Positions 40,480 to 49,029 of a stretch of 64,000 nucleotides of DNA are shown in pieces. The stretch is from Lucinisca nassula (lineage: Eukaryota; Mollusca; Bivalvia; Lucinida; Lucinidae). The position numbers and the translations under genes were made by a program. Under the pieces are notes generated by a model, which saw only the letters and a program-made list of their open reading frames with translations, had not been told where the DNA came from and did no database searches. Each line of letters starts with the position of its first letter. The stretch's first letter is position 1. Location of the stretch: NCBI GenBank assembly GCA_963580285.1, contig OY757026.1, forward strand, positions 83,922,651 through 83,986,650. Reading direction: 5' to 3'.

Positions 40480-41337
40480 AAGAATTTTACTTGACATTAT
40501 TAAGTGACAGTTCTTTAGACACATTTCCCAAAAATACTCAATCTACTTTCAAAGTCAAATTAGATTGTCCTATTCAAATTGACAAACAAAATTGGGAGGT
40601 AGCTTTAGCAGAAATAATAACACCAGGTGAAATCATGAATATCACAGATAAAAATAATTTTTTCTTTCTTCGATTAACAAATAATGCTTTCATTGACATA
40701 AAGTTTGATCACTTAAGGCATGAAATTTGCAGACAAACAAAAAAAATGTTCAGATTATAAAGTAACCTTTCCAACAGGAAATTATACTAGCCCTGAACAT
40801 TTGATTATGGAAATGAAAAATGCACTTGAGAGTCGTATTCAAAAGATTTTGACTCAATACAACATTAAAATTCATCTTGAATACAGAAGTCAATTAAAAC
40901 GCATCAAGGTTGCTGTAGAATATCCTGCTGGTTCATCTTACACAAATCAAATTCAGATAGTATTTCCAACACCATTAGCAATCATTTTAGGCATCGATAA
41001 ACAATTTCACGGAGAACCATTAGGCAACGATGCTGTCAAATTCAAATATGGTGTTGACTTGAATATTCATAACAGTCGCTTCTTTGTGTATTCCGATGTG
41101 GCCGGTTACACAAACATAGGACATATAACAGCTCCCATTTTAAGAGTTGTTCCATTTGCAAATACAACTGGTGAAATTCATTTCCATCAAGAATTTCTCA
41201 ACTTGCATTACGTTCCAGTGGCAAAATCCTTCATTGATCAAGTTTACATTAGTATAAAAGGCGATACAGGTAATGATATTCCATTCATTACTGGCAAGAC
41301 ATTGATCAAACTACACTTCAGAAAAAAAGAACAATAA
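40476..41337 (+). pseudogene. Minor capsid (penton-type) protein, frameshifted
   Basis: Single jelly-roll vertex protein by family. The start FYLTLLSDSSLDTFPKNTQ and the QNWEVALAEIITPGEIMN block (~34-52) are typical of the Polinton penton N-terminus. After ~85 codons the frame shifts by +1 at or next to an eight-A run (40739..40746) and then stays open to 41337 with PTPLAIILGIDKQF and LRVVPFANTTGE. Only the A-run position breaks the gene. The last base of its TAA is the first base of the next ATG (TAATG). Confidence 0.85.
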
Positions 41338-41776
41338 TGCGTACTATTCATTATCATCAGTCTGGAGCAGGATTTAAAGACTTTCCCGTCTATCGAGGTG
41401 TCTCAAGACAATATGGCCATGGTTTAGGTTCAATATTTAAAACAGCAATGCGAAGTGTTGTTCCCATTTTAAAACCTCTAGCACAAGCAGGAATAAAAAG
41501 TGCAAAACAAGTTGCAAAAAAGGACTAGGTGCTCTTCGCGATATGTTGGAAGGCCAAAATATCAAACTTGTTTTGAAACAAAGAGGCAAACAAAGTTTGA
41601 AATCTCTCGGAAAATCTGCTCTTGGTGAATTAAGTGGGGGTATAAAATCAAAAGGCAAATCTAAAAAGAATCAGTCTAAGACTAAACGTCAAGGTGTTAA
41701 GAAGGGTCAAAAAAAGAAAAACTCAATTGCTATTCCAAAAAATCTTAAATTTCCGAAAGATATTTTCGATCAATAA
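41337..41776 (+). pseudogene. Basic core/minor virion protein, frameshifted
   Basis: The first part (41337..41528) reads GAGFKDFPVYRGVSRQYGHG then a helical IFKTAMRSVVPILKP, a start characteristic of a conserved Polinton small basic protein. The frame breaks near a six-A run (41515..41520), equivalent to loss of one base. It then continues to 41776 with a Lys/Gly-rich tail (KSKGKSKKNQSKTKRQG). Highly basic, so DNA binding or internal capsid position is likely. Linked to the capsid gene by TAATG. Confidence 0.8.
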
Positions 41777-43071
41777 TGATGCAATCAGGTTCTTGTGAGT
41801 GCAGCAAAACGGAGTTGGAAATGCAATCCGTTCCTCCGACAATGACAACTATGCAAGAAACTCAGTGGACTGATTATCATCCTATCGCTTCCCTGGATAG
41901 TTATCAGGCACCCATTGAATTTTTGGTTCCACCCCATACGGAATATTATACAGATTTATCTCAAACTTATCTTTATCTGAAATGTAGAATCCTGAAACCA
42001 GATGGAACTAATATTGAGGACAAAAAGGTTGCCCCTGTCAACAACTTCTTTCACAGTATGTTCAGCAGCATCGATTTGTACCTGAATAATAAACTGGTCA
42101 CAAGTAATATGGATACATATCCGTACAGAGCCTACATAGAAAACTTATTTTCCTTTGGAGCAGATGTCAAAGACAATCAGTTAAAAGCTGCAGAGCATTG
42201 GTATGAAGATGAACCTGGGAAATTTGAGGATTTTGAATGTGATAGCATAAAAAAAGGCCGAGGTGTAGCTACAAAACAAAGTAAATCTTTGGAACTCATG
42301 GGCCGATTACATTTAGATCTGGCCATGCAAGACAAATATCTTCCGAATGGCATCGAAATCAAACTCAGACTTAACAGAGCATCTCCTCAATTTTGTATCA
42401 TGGCTGAGGATGGTTACCCTGTAGTACTCAAAATTGATGTAGCCAAACTGTCAGTGAGAAATGTACAACTTCTACCAGCAATCACAAACGATTTGAATCA
42501 GAGCATTGCTCAACATAATGCCAAATTCCCCATCAGAAGAGTTGAGGTGAAAACATTTACCATTGGTACTGGACTAAGATCTAAAATTGAAGACCATCTG
42601 TTCCAGGGTCAACTTCCAAAACGATTGTTCATTGGCATGGTTCCTAATGAAACATTCAATGGCACCTTTCCCACGAACCCCTTTAACTTCCAACCTTTCA
42701 ATCTCAGTAAATTGGATGTCACACTCGATGGACATAATATCTATGGCAGACCCTTTGAACCTAACTTCACCAGAAACAAGTACCTTCGATCATACATGTC
42801 ACTGTATCAGGCTCTGAGTAGTCGAGACCAAGTTCAGAATTGTAACATCGATTACGAGGATTACAAAGACGGATACACATTCTGGGGATATGACTTCACA
42901 CCTGATCAAGCTGCTGACCAGAGTCATCTCCACCCTATAAAAACTGGAAACCTGAGACTAGAACTTCAGTTTGCCAATTCACTCGCAAAGACTATCAACG
43001 TCATTGTGTATGCTGAATTTGATAATCTGATAGAAATTAACGGACTCAGAGAAGTAATCACAGACTACTGA
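41776..43071 (+). CDS. Major capsid protein (F54H12.2-type, double jelly-roll)
   Basis: 431 residues, intact. The N-terminal part has LDSYQAPIEFLVPPHTEYY (~36-54), YLYLKCRILKPDG (~61-73) and APVNNFFHSMFSSIDLYLNN (~80-99) followed by YPYRAYIENLFSFG. This is the signature of the invertebrate proteins annotated as F54H12.2-like, which are Polinton hexon-type capsid proteins. The middle holds LPNGIEIKLRLNRAS and the C-terminal part GYTFWGYDFTPDQ and INVIVYAEFDNLIEI. Two ATGs (41776 and 41779) are available. The first overlaps the upstream stop. Expected to form trimers building the icosahedral shell. Confidence 0.93.
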   Translation: MMQSGSCECSKTELEMQSVPPTMTTMQETQWTDYHPIASLDSYQAPIEFLVPPHTEYYTDLSQTYLYLKCRILKPDGTNIEDKKVAPVNNFFHSMFSSIDLYLNNKLVTSNMDTYPYRAYIENLFSFGADVKDNQLKAAEHWYEDEPGKFEDFECDSIKKGRGVATKQSKSLELMGRLHLDLAMQDKYLPNGIEIKLRLNRASPQFCIMAEDGYPVVLKIDVAKLSVRNVQLLPAITNDLNQSIAQHNAKFPIRRVEVKTFTIGTGLRSKIEDHLFQGQLPKRLFIGMVPNETFNGTFPTNPFNFQPFNLSKLDVTLDGHNIYGRPFEPNFTRNKYLRSYMSLYQALSSRDQVQNCNIDYEDYKDGYTFWGYDFTPDQAADQSHLHPIKTGNLRLELQFANSLAKTINVIVYAEFDNLIEINGLREVITDY

Positions 43072-43078
43072 AAAAAAG

Positions 43079-43675
43079 ATGCATAGTGGATACTATATTG
43101 AAGAAGAACTGAGGGATTATCTACTATGGTCAGATTCTACTTCATCTGGAAATGGCATGCTTCAAAAAGAATTTGAGGGATTATCAGAAGACAATGAAAC
43201 ACTGGGACGACAAAAATGGATTAAAGATACCCTTATACGAGCCATGAAGATCAACTTGATGACTGCTATTTTTGACTATGCCCGTCACCAGTGCCAAGGA
43301 TGTAGAATAAACCATCCCAGTCAGAAATACCATGACTTGTGCTTGTGGACAAAACCAAACGAATGGATAACAGACTATGGTATACATATCCATGCCCTGA
43401 ATAATCTCAACATCTACGATGTCATCCAAAAATGGGACGAGTTGCTCCTGGATGAAGTACCACCAGAAGAAAGAAGAAAAGAATATAGTGCTGTGACAGG
43501 ATTGGATCATTTAACACCATCTGAAAAAGTCGAAGCCTATAAAAACTGGATGTTCCTGAAAAACAGTCATAACAGATACGGAAGAAAACCTGACTACAAC
43601 GAGTGGAGAGACTTTTGGAAACAGAAATTAATAGAAGCTACTCCATCATCAGAAAAATGGACACACATGAACTGA
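43079..43675 (+). CDS. Cys/His-containing conserved Polinton protein, unknown
   Basis: 198 residues, ATG 7 nt after the capsid stop. The central motif CQGCRINHPSQKYHDLCL (C-x2-C-x4-H-x5-H-x2-C, ~74-91) looks like a zinc site and resembles a motif I associate with Polinton proteins of unknown role that neighbour capsid genes. The rest is helical, Trp-rich and soluble (WTKPNEW, YKNWMFLKNS, YNEWRDFWKQK). Its 3' end overlaps the protease start by 19 nt. Confidence 0.75.
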   Translation: MHSGYYIEEELRDYLLWSDSTSSGNGMLQKEFEGLSEDNETLGRQKWIKDTLIRAMKINLMTAIFDYARHQCQGCRINHPSQKYHDLCLWTKPNEWITDYGIHIHALNNLNIYDVIQKWDELLLDEVPPEERRKEYSAVTGLDHLTPSEKVEAYKNWMFLKNSHNRYGRKPDYNEWRDFWKQKLIEATPSSEKWTHMN

Positions 43676-44268
43676 GGAAAATTCTTTACTACATGCATGT
43701 TAATGGAGATGTATGTGCCAAAGATCTCTTACCAGAGAAGAAACCTCTAGACATGAAAGCCTATATCATAAACACTGACAATTCAGATGAACCAGGAGAA
43801 CATTGGGTTACCGTATACTTCAGAGGCCATCAAGCCATCTACTTTGATTCTTATGGAATGCCACCAGAAGAAGACTATATTCTACCTTTCATCCAAAGAA
43901 ATTCCAGAAGTTGGATTCAAAATACAGAACCATTACAAAGTCCATGGAGTCACAACTGTGGAATGTGGTGTATATACATTATTCATCAACTTGAAAAAGG
44001 ACTAGACTTGAAGAAAGCTATTCATGGGGAACTGTATGGCACAGGAGAAGACTTATACCAAAATGACAGAGATATTGACAGATGGTTCAGTGCTAATTAT
44101 GGCAAAGTGATCTGGACACAAATTAAGTCTAATTATGGCAAACTGATCTGGACACAAAATGACATGCCTACTCCAAAGTTTCTTTACAAACATAGAATTC
44201 AAGTTTGCAAATGCTTAAGAAATACACATTACTTATCAAAGAAATACCCCATGTATTTAATGTTGTAA
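43657..44268 (+). CDS. Adenain-like cysteine protease
   Basis: 203 residues from ATG 43657; the upstream GTG start is not used. The catalytic set of adenovirus-type (C5/Ulp1 fold) maturation proteases is visible: His in GEHWVTVYF (~49), acidic partner in IYFDSYGM (~64), Gln in QSPWSHNCG (~93) and nucleophile Cys in NCGMWCIYII (~100). It would cut capsid and core precursors. The C-terminal half carries a duplicated SNYGKLIWTQ-like segment (~147-170) and an extension to MYLML not expected in the minimal protease. AATAAA at 44354 is the likely polyadenylation signal for the whole cluster. Confidence 0.9.
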   Translation: MDTHELRKILYYMHVNGDVCAKDLLPEKKPLDMKAYIINTDNSDEPGEHWVTVYFRGHQAIYFDSYGMPPEEDYILPFIQRNSRSWIQNTEPLQSPWSHNCGMWCIYIIHQLEKGLDLKKAIHGELYGTGEDLYQNDRDIDRWFSANYGKVIWTQIKSNYGKLIWTQNDMPTPKFLYKHRIQVCKCLRNTHYLSKKYPMYLML

Positions 44269-44353
44269 ATATGTTAAGGTTTCAAATTGTAAACGAGGAC
44301 AGAGGGACGGTCCTAATCCTCTGTTCATCGTAATCAAGTTAGTTAGCGGGACA

Positions 44354-44359
44354 AATAAA
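44354..44359 (+). terminator. Polyadenylation signal of the capsid-protease cluster
   Basis: AATAAA 86 nt after the protease stop. The preceding 44300..44330 contains a weak stem (CAGAGG...CCTCTG) that does not match the histone pattern. Confidence 0.55.
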
Positions 44360-44467
44360 GTTAAAACTGTTCATCAATCTTTCTTGTCTTTTCACCCCCT
44401 CTTCATTTCGAAGAGGTAGTAGTATCTAAACTTGAGATGGCTAGAAATAACATCCACTGACGCTTCA

Positions 44468-44534
44468 TAGTCAAACTAATGAAACAAAAAATAGATCTTG
44501 AGATACAAGATCTATATCCAGAAGTTTGCTACTA
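44468..44534 (+). ncRNA. Pre-miRNA-like hairpin 1
   Basis: Arms TAGTCAAACT and AGTTTGCTACTA, then AATAGATCTTG with CAAGATCTAT, close on a 5-nt AGATA loop. About 67 nt with internal bulges. Lies beyond the polyadenylation signal. Transcription is not shown. Confidence 0.45.
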
Positions 44535-44574
44535 TCAAGCCTCAATATATTTGCCAAAACACTTGACGCTTGAC

Positions 44575-44650
44575 AGTCAAGTTTCTACTGATGAAGAAAT
44601 ATAAAGTCTTGAGATACAAGATTTTTTATTTCTCATAGAAACTTGCTGCT
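44575..44650 (+). ncRNA. Pre-miRNA-like hairpin 2
   Basis: AGTCAAGTTTCTA pairs with TAGAAACTTGCTGCT, then GAAATATAAAGTCTTG with CAAGATTTTTTATTTC. Same AGATA loop as hairpin 1, offset by ~106 bp in a tandem duplication. Sequence differs from hairpin 1 in ways that keep the pairing. A third, broken loop (CTTGAGACACAAG) is at 44687. Confidence 0.45.
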
Positions 44651-44730
44651 AGATAGCCTCAATATATAAGCATGACACTATGAAGCCTTGAGACACAAGA
44701 CCAACATAATGCCATCTTGTGGTATCCCTG

Positions 44731-45274
44731 GACCTCTTGAAAGATTTCCAACAAAAGACCAAGTCATTTTCAAGCTTGGTCCCTATAATTTCATCAAACA
44801 TCAAATTTATAGGGACCAAGTCATTTTAGGCTTGGCCCCTATAAATTTCAAAAACTGAAGATTTATAGGGACCAAGTCTTTTTAGGCTTGGTCCCTATAA
44901 ATTTCAAAAACTGAAGATTTATAGGGACCAAGGCAATCAACACAAACACATGGATCTACTTGAAAGATCACCAAAAAACTAAGTTATTTTCAGGCTTAGT
45001 CAAAAGCATAGTCAATTCAAACTTGGTCCCTATAAATTTCAGAAATTGAAGATTGATAGGGACCAAGGTAATCAACACAAAAACACTCAGTCCATCTCGG
45101 AAGGTATCCATTTTACACACTACCGACCACCCAAGACCCATTCTAGCCTAGTCAAGCTTACATCAAGCGGGGGCGGTATGGGGACCAGATTATGGGGACC
45201 AACAAAATTATAGGGACCAGTCCCTATAATCTGGTCCCCATAATCTGGTCCCCATACCGCCCCCCTATACTACT
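44731..45274. repeat. Right terminal inverted repeat
   Basis: Mirror of the left repeat; ends CTATACTACT. It contains fewer copies of the palindromic module (three against about six on the left). Confidence 0.9.
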
Positions 45275-45280
45275 ACTGCA
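45275..45280. repeat. Target-site duplication, right copy
   Basis: ACTGCA, identical to 26675..26680. Confidence 0.9.
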
Positions 45281-45349
45281 CACTTCTAAATTAGCATTTT
45301 AAACCAGAATAAGTCTTAAATTTAGGTCTTAATAGGCGAATTTCACTGT
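45275..45349. repeat. Right half of the split MITE (family C)
   Basis: Ends GGTCTTAATAGGCGAATTTCACTGT, inverse of the left terminus at 26545. Confidence 0.75.
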
Positions 45350-45614
45350 ATTAAGAAATTGTCATCATCAAGGATTTGTACCTCTTTATACCAACAGTTT
45401 TTTTTTCTTTTCTAAAACATAAATCGCGGGTACGCATTAGAGGAATGTGATAGTTCTCACGGGCGTGAGTCTGTGTGATGCGTCCGTCCACTTTTTATAG
45501 AGAAACGCGGGCTTCGGTTTGATCATATTTAGTGGCATGCATTTAGATGTATTGTGCGGACTTGTGGCCGATCCTTTCGCTTTATTTTGTGCAAACGTGA
45601 GCTATTTGGTTTCT

Positions 45615-45800
45615 GATTATATGGCCCTTTCAAGATTATTTCTCTTATTTCGAGCCTATCGCTAGTCAGAGGTAGACGAAAACCGGATAACCCGGAGAAA
45701 ACCACCTGACCTTCCGTTGCAGAATCTGGCGTCTCACATGTGTCCCGAGCGAGGCGCGAACCACGGAAGTGAGAGCCCTAATGATTAAGAGCGTTCTTGT
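45615..45800 (-). mobile_element. tRNA-derived SINE (type B), decayed
   Basis: TATGGCCCTTTCAAGATTAT, AACCCGGAGAAAACCACC and GTCCCGAGCGAGGCGCGAACC identify it. The head is broken near 45780. Confidence 0.75.
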
Positions 45801-45811
45801 TAAAGAATATA

Positions 45812-46125
45812 TCTTTGTTTGTTTTGTTTGATTTGAGGTTTAACGTCCCCGTCAACACTGTGCATGTCATTTTGGAGACGTTGCTTCCAATTTTGTGGGA
45901 CTTTTAACCGACATTGAGATGAAATGACATCTCAAGCCCTGTCGTCAAATGAAACCAATAGGGTTTATAAGCATGGGCGATCCGACTCCCACCGCTTTGC
46001 CTGGGCAGTCTTAGATCCTTTAAGTGGTTTGCCAGTACTCGTGTGCGGTCGGTTTCAGCTCTGCGTGGAAGCATCAAGCAGCCAATCTATTTGTTCACGC
46101 CCCGATGGGTGGAGGCCGTATAGGA
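45812..46125 (-). mobile_element. SINE (type A)
   Basis: Full body from inverted AAAC tail to CGCCCCGATGGGTGG. The 79- and 86-codon frames here are its translation. Confidence 0.8.
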
Positions 46126-46144
46126 CATATTTATTCTACCGGAG

Positions 46145-46215
46145 AGTTTGTTTGTTTGTTTGATTTGAGGCTTAACGTCCACGTCAACACTGTAAAGGTC
46201 ATTTTGGAGTACGCA
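46145..46215 (-). mobile_element. SINE (type A), tail only
   Basis: TTTGTTTGTTTGATTTGAGG through GTCAACACTGTAAAGGTC, then broken. Confidence 0.65.
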
Positions 46216-46235
46216 TCGATTAGCAAGTCCCACTT

Positions 46236-46506
46236 TGCACCTCATTACGAAAACACGCCTATAAAATACGCCGCAAAAACATGAAAATTTTAAGATGAGA
46301 AATTGTGATAGTTTTCTTATTTCTGCTCAAAATACAAATTGTGGGTACTCGTTAGAACCGCCTCATCGAGGCGGTTCTAACTTGTACCCACAATCTATAT
46401 TTTAGAGATGAAATAGGAAAAAAGGTTTACGCCTGTAAACCCCAGTTTTACTATATAAAAGTTGGGTTGAAAGGAGTCAAAATTATACAGTCGTGTTTTC
46501 GTGATG
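46236..46506. repeat. Hairpin MITE, family A
   Basis: CATTACGAAAACACGCC to CAGTCGTGTTTTCGTGATG; central stem at 46340..46393 with one arm mutated (CTTGTACCC). Confidence 0.8.
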
Positions 46507-46541
46507 TGTACCACGTAATACTATTTTATGCCGTTCATGAG

Positions 46542-46600
46542 CAGTCTGTCTGTCTGTCTGTGTCTGTCTGTCTGTATGTCTGTCTCTCTCTCTGTGTTAT
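46542..46600. repeat. GTCT microsatellite
   Basis: About a dozen GTCT-type units degrading into TC repeats. Confidence 0.85.
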
Positions 46601-46904
46601 CAGCTGACATAAGAAACGCTGTCAATAACCTTAAATCAGCTTGCCGTAGATATCCTTTAAATAGAGCGCTGAACGTAATATGTCAAAAGGCTTAACATTA
46701 TGATCGGTTCATCGATTAGATCGGAATATTTGTCTTGGCGATGCGGTACGCTAACAATGTCGTGTTGTATACTTGTTCGACTTTATCAGTCACGCCGTGT
46801 GAGACCACGAGTTTTATCGTTCGAGAGCTTCAGTTTCTAGGCGGCTTTCTGTCAGTGTGCATCTCACAAAATTTTGTATAGATCACTTATGTCTTATACG
46901 TTCC

Positions 46905-47040
46905 CAGTAGTGACGAAGGGGTTGCAGGATCGATCCCGGGCTTCTCCAGACTTTAGAATGAGTTTTTAAACCGAGGCCCCTTCTCCGCATGACCTTAGCT
47001 CTTGGTGAGACGTAAATTTCAAACTCCTCCCAGTAGTAAC
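46905..47040 (+). mobile_element. tRNA-derived SINE (type C), 5'-truncated
   Basis: Begins within the T arm (GCAGGATCGATCCCGGGC) and shares GAATGAGTTTTTAAACCGAGG and GGTGAGACGTAAA with 23965..24290. 47040..47425 shows nothing I recognise. Confidence 0.6.
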
Positions 47041-47427
47041 GTCCTTTCTGTATCACTCGTAGCACACTCGACATAATAAAGCGCGCCAAACAGCAAAAGC
47101 GCGCCAAACAGCATCATGTGTTTGCTGTCATTGTTAGTCAGTTAATGCAAGACTGCGACTTACCCTTCCTATAAATTTCATTAGACGATGCATGTACCAC
47201 ATGACGAACTGATAGTACCGAGTCACAGATGAGAAATAGTGTAAAAACACAGCATGGAAGTTTCATTTTAGTAGTATAATTATTTTATTAACAGTATTTT
47301 GTTATTTTTTTTCAACTAAATTACATGTAAAGCAAGGTACACACCTCACTTTTTGGGTTCATATTTCATATGTCCATGTTATGTAATAATATACATACAA
47401 TATTCATTACAGTGATGCACTCGTGTT

Positions 47428-47600
47428 ACATACTACATTTTTCACATCTCCAGAATGACTACTTTGAAATTTTCTACTTTTTTATTTGTACTGCAAACAT
47501 AGATTGTGGGTGCTCGTGAGACTCGCCTCATAGAGGCGGTTCTAACAGTACCCAATATCTATATCTTGAAGCAGACATACTCAAAATAACGTTTACCACC
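47428..47600. repeat. Hairpin MITE, family B, partial
   Basis: CATCTCCAGAATGACTACTT block and stem GGTGCTCGTGAGACTCGCCTC with inverse. Cut off by the next MITE at 47605. Confidence 0.7.
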
Positions 47601-47604
47601 GTTA

Positions 47605-47885
47605 CATCACGAAAAAAGGCCTATATAATTTTGACTCCCTTGAAGCCCACTTTTATTTAGTAAAACTGGGGTTTCAGGGGGTATACATTATTTTTCTTAT
47701 TTCTGCTCAGAAACATAGATTGTGGGTACTCGATAGAACCGCCTCGTCGAGGCGGTTCTATCGAGTCCCAACAATCTATGTTTTGAGCAGAAATAAGAAA
47801 AATTTCACAATTTTTCATCTTAAATTTTCTATTTTTTTGGCCAAAAAATTAGCAATGTAATTGTATAGGCGTGTTTTCGTTATGA
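47605..47885. repeat. Hairpin MITE, family A
   Basis: Complete. The stem carries matched changes on both arms (CTCGATAGAACCG / CGGTTCTATCGAG), a covariation relative to other copies. Confidence 0.85.
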
Positions 47886-49029
47886 ACCCAAGTTTTCCCT
47901 ATATAAACTTGGGTTTAGATTGTGTTAATTTCACTGATTCGTAAACGTGATTACTTTTTCGAGATGAATAACAAAAATATTTCATCGGGTGTGTTGAAAA
48001 CATCAGAATATTTTCAACACACGGGAGAAATATACGGAACCCGGGAAGGGACATACTTTTTAGCTCCACTGGCCGAAGGCCAGCGGGGCTATTGTCATGG
48101 CCCTGTGTCCGCCGTGCGTCCGTGCGTTAACTTTTTCTTTAAACATCTTCTCCTCCTAAACTACTGGGCCAATTGTAACCAAACTTCACGGGAATGTTCC
48201 TTACATAGTCCTCTTCTAAATTCCTTCAAAGAATTTTGTTACACCTAGAACTCTGGTTGCCATGGCAACAAAACCACAAAAATTTAAAAATCTTCTCCTC
48301 CAAAACCACCTGTTGGATTTCATTTTTATTTTGCATGACTGTTCCTTGGGTTGACCTCTTTCAGATTCCTTGAAGAAATTTTGATCCGACAAAAAACATG
48401 GCCGCCATGGGCGGGGCTTATTTTCCCTATTTAGCATATAGTGTAATGCTAAAACATCTTCTCCTCCTAAACTATTGGGCCCATTGTAACCAAACTTCAC
48501 AGGAATGTTCCTTACTTAGTCCTCTTCTAAATTCCTTCAAAGAATTTTGTTACACCCAGAACTCTGGTTGCCATGGCAACAAAACAACACAAAAAATTAA
48601 AAATCTTTAAAAATCTTCTCCTCCAAAACCACCTGTTGGATTTCATTTTTATTTTGCATGAATGTTCCTTGGGTGGACCTCTTTCAGATTCCTTGAAGAA
48701 ATTTTGATCCGACAAAAAACATGGCCGCCATGGGCGGGGCTTATTTTCCCTATTTAACGTATAGTGTAATGCTAAAACATCTTCTCCTCCTAAACTACTG
48801 GGCCAATTGTAACCAAACTTCAAATGAATGTTCCTTACTTAGTCCTCTTCTAAATTCCTTCAAAGAATTTTGTTACACCCAGAACTCTGGTTGCCATGGC
48901 AACAAAACCACACAAAAAATAAAAATCTTTAAAAATCTTCTCCTCCAAACCTACCTGTTGGATTTCATTATCCCCTCGCACAACATAGTTGTGAGGGGGG
49001 ATATAGCATTTGTCCCGTACGTACGTACG

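Larger units (their letters stand above)
26681..45274. mobile_element. Polinton/Maverick (adintovirus-type) provirus, complete
   Basis: 18,594 bp, 5'-AG...CT-3' ends, ~550-bp terminal inverted repeats, 6-bp target duplication. It encodes the diagnostic Polinton set: protein-primed DNA polymerase B, DDE integrase, packaging ATPase, adenain-like protease, minor and major capsid proteins. Layout: left-arm small genes and minus-strand genes at 27.4-31.7 kb, divergent control region, then a plus-strand core from 32.4 to 44.3 kb. Coding content is AT-rich like the surroundings. Lesions (one TGA, three single-base frameshifts) mean this copy is probably defective as assembled, although the TSD is perfect and most genes are open. 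The capsid gene type points to the invertebrate F54H12.2-type Polinton lineage. Confidence 0.95.

Noticed and set aside
44300..44330. Fifth histone-type stem-loop after the protease
   Set aside because: The CAGAGG/CCTCTG stem has a 12-nt loop and does not fit the pattern; an AATAAA follows instead.
48398..48823. ORFs of 70-137 codons repeated at 48.2-49.1 kb
   Set aside because: Same translation recurs in each tandem unit and on both strands; repeat-derived.
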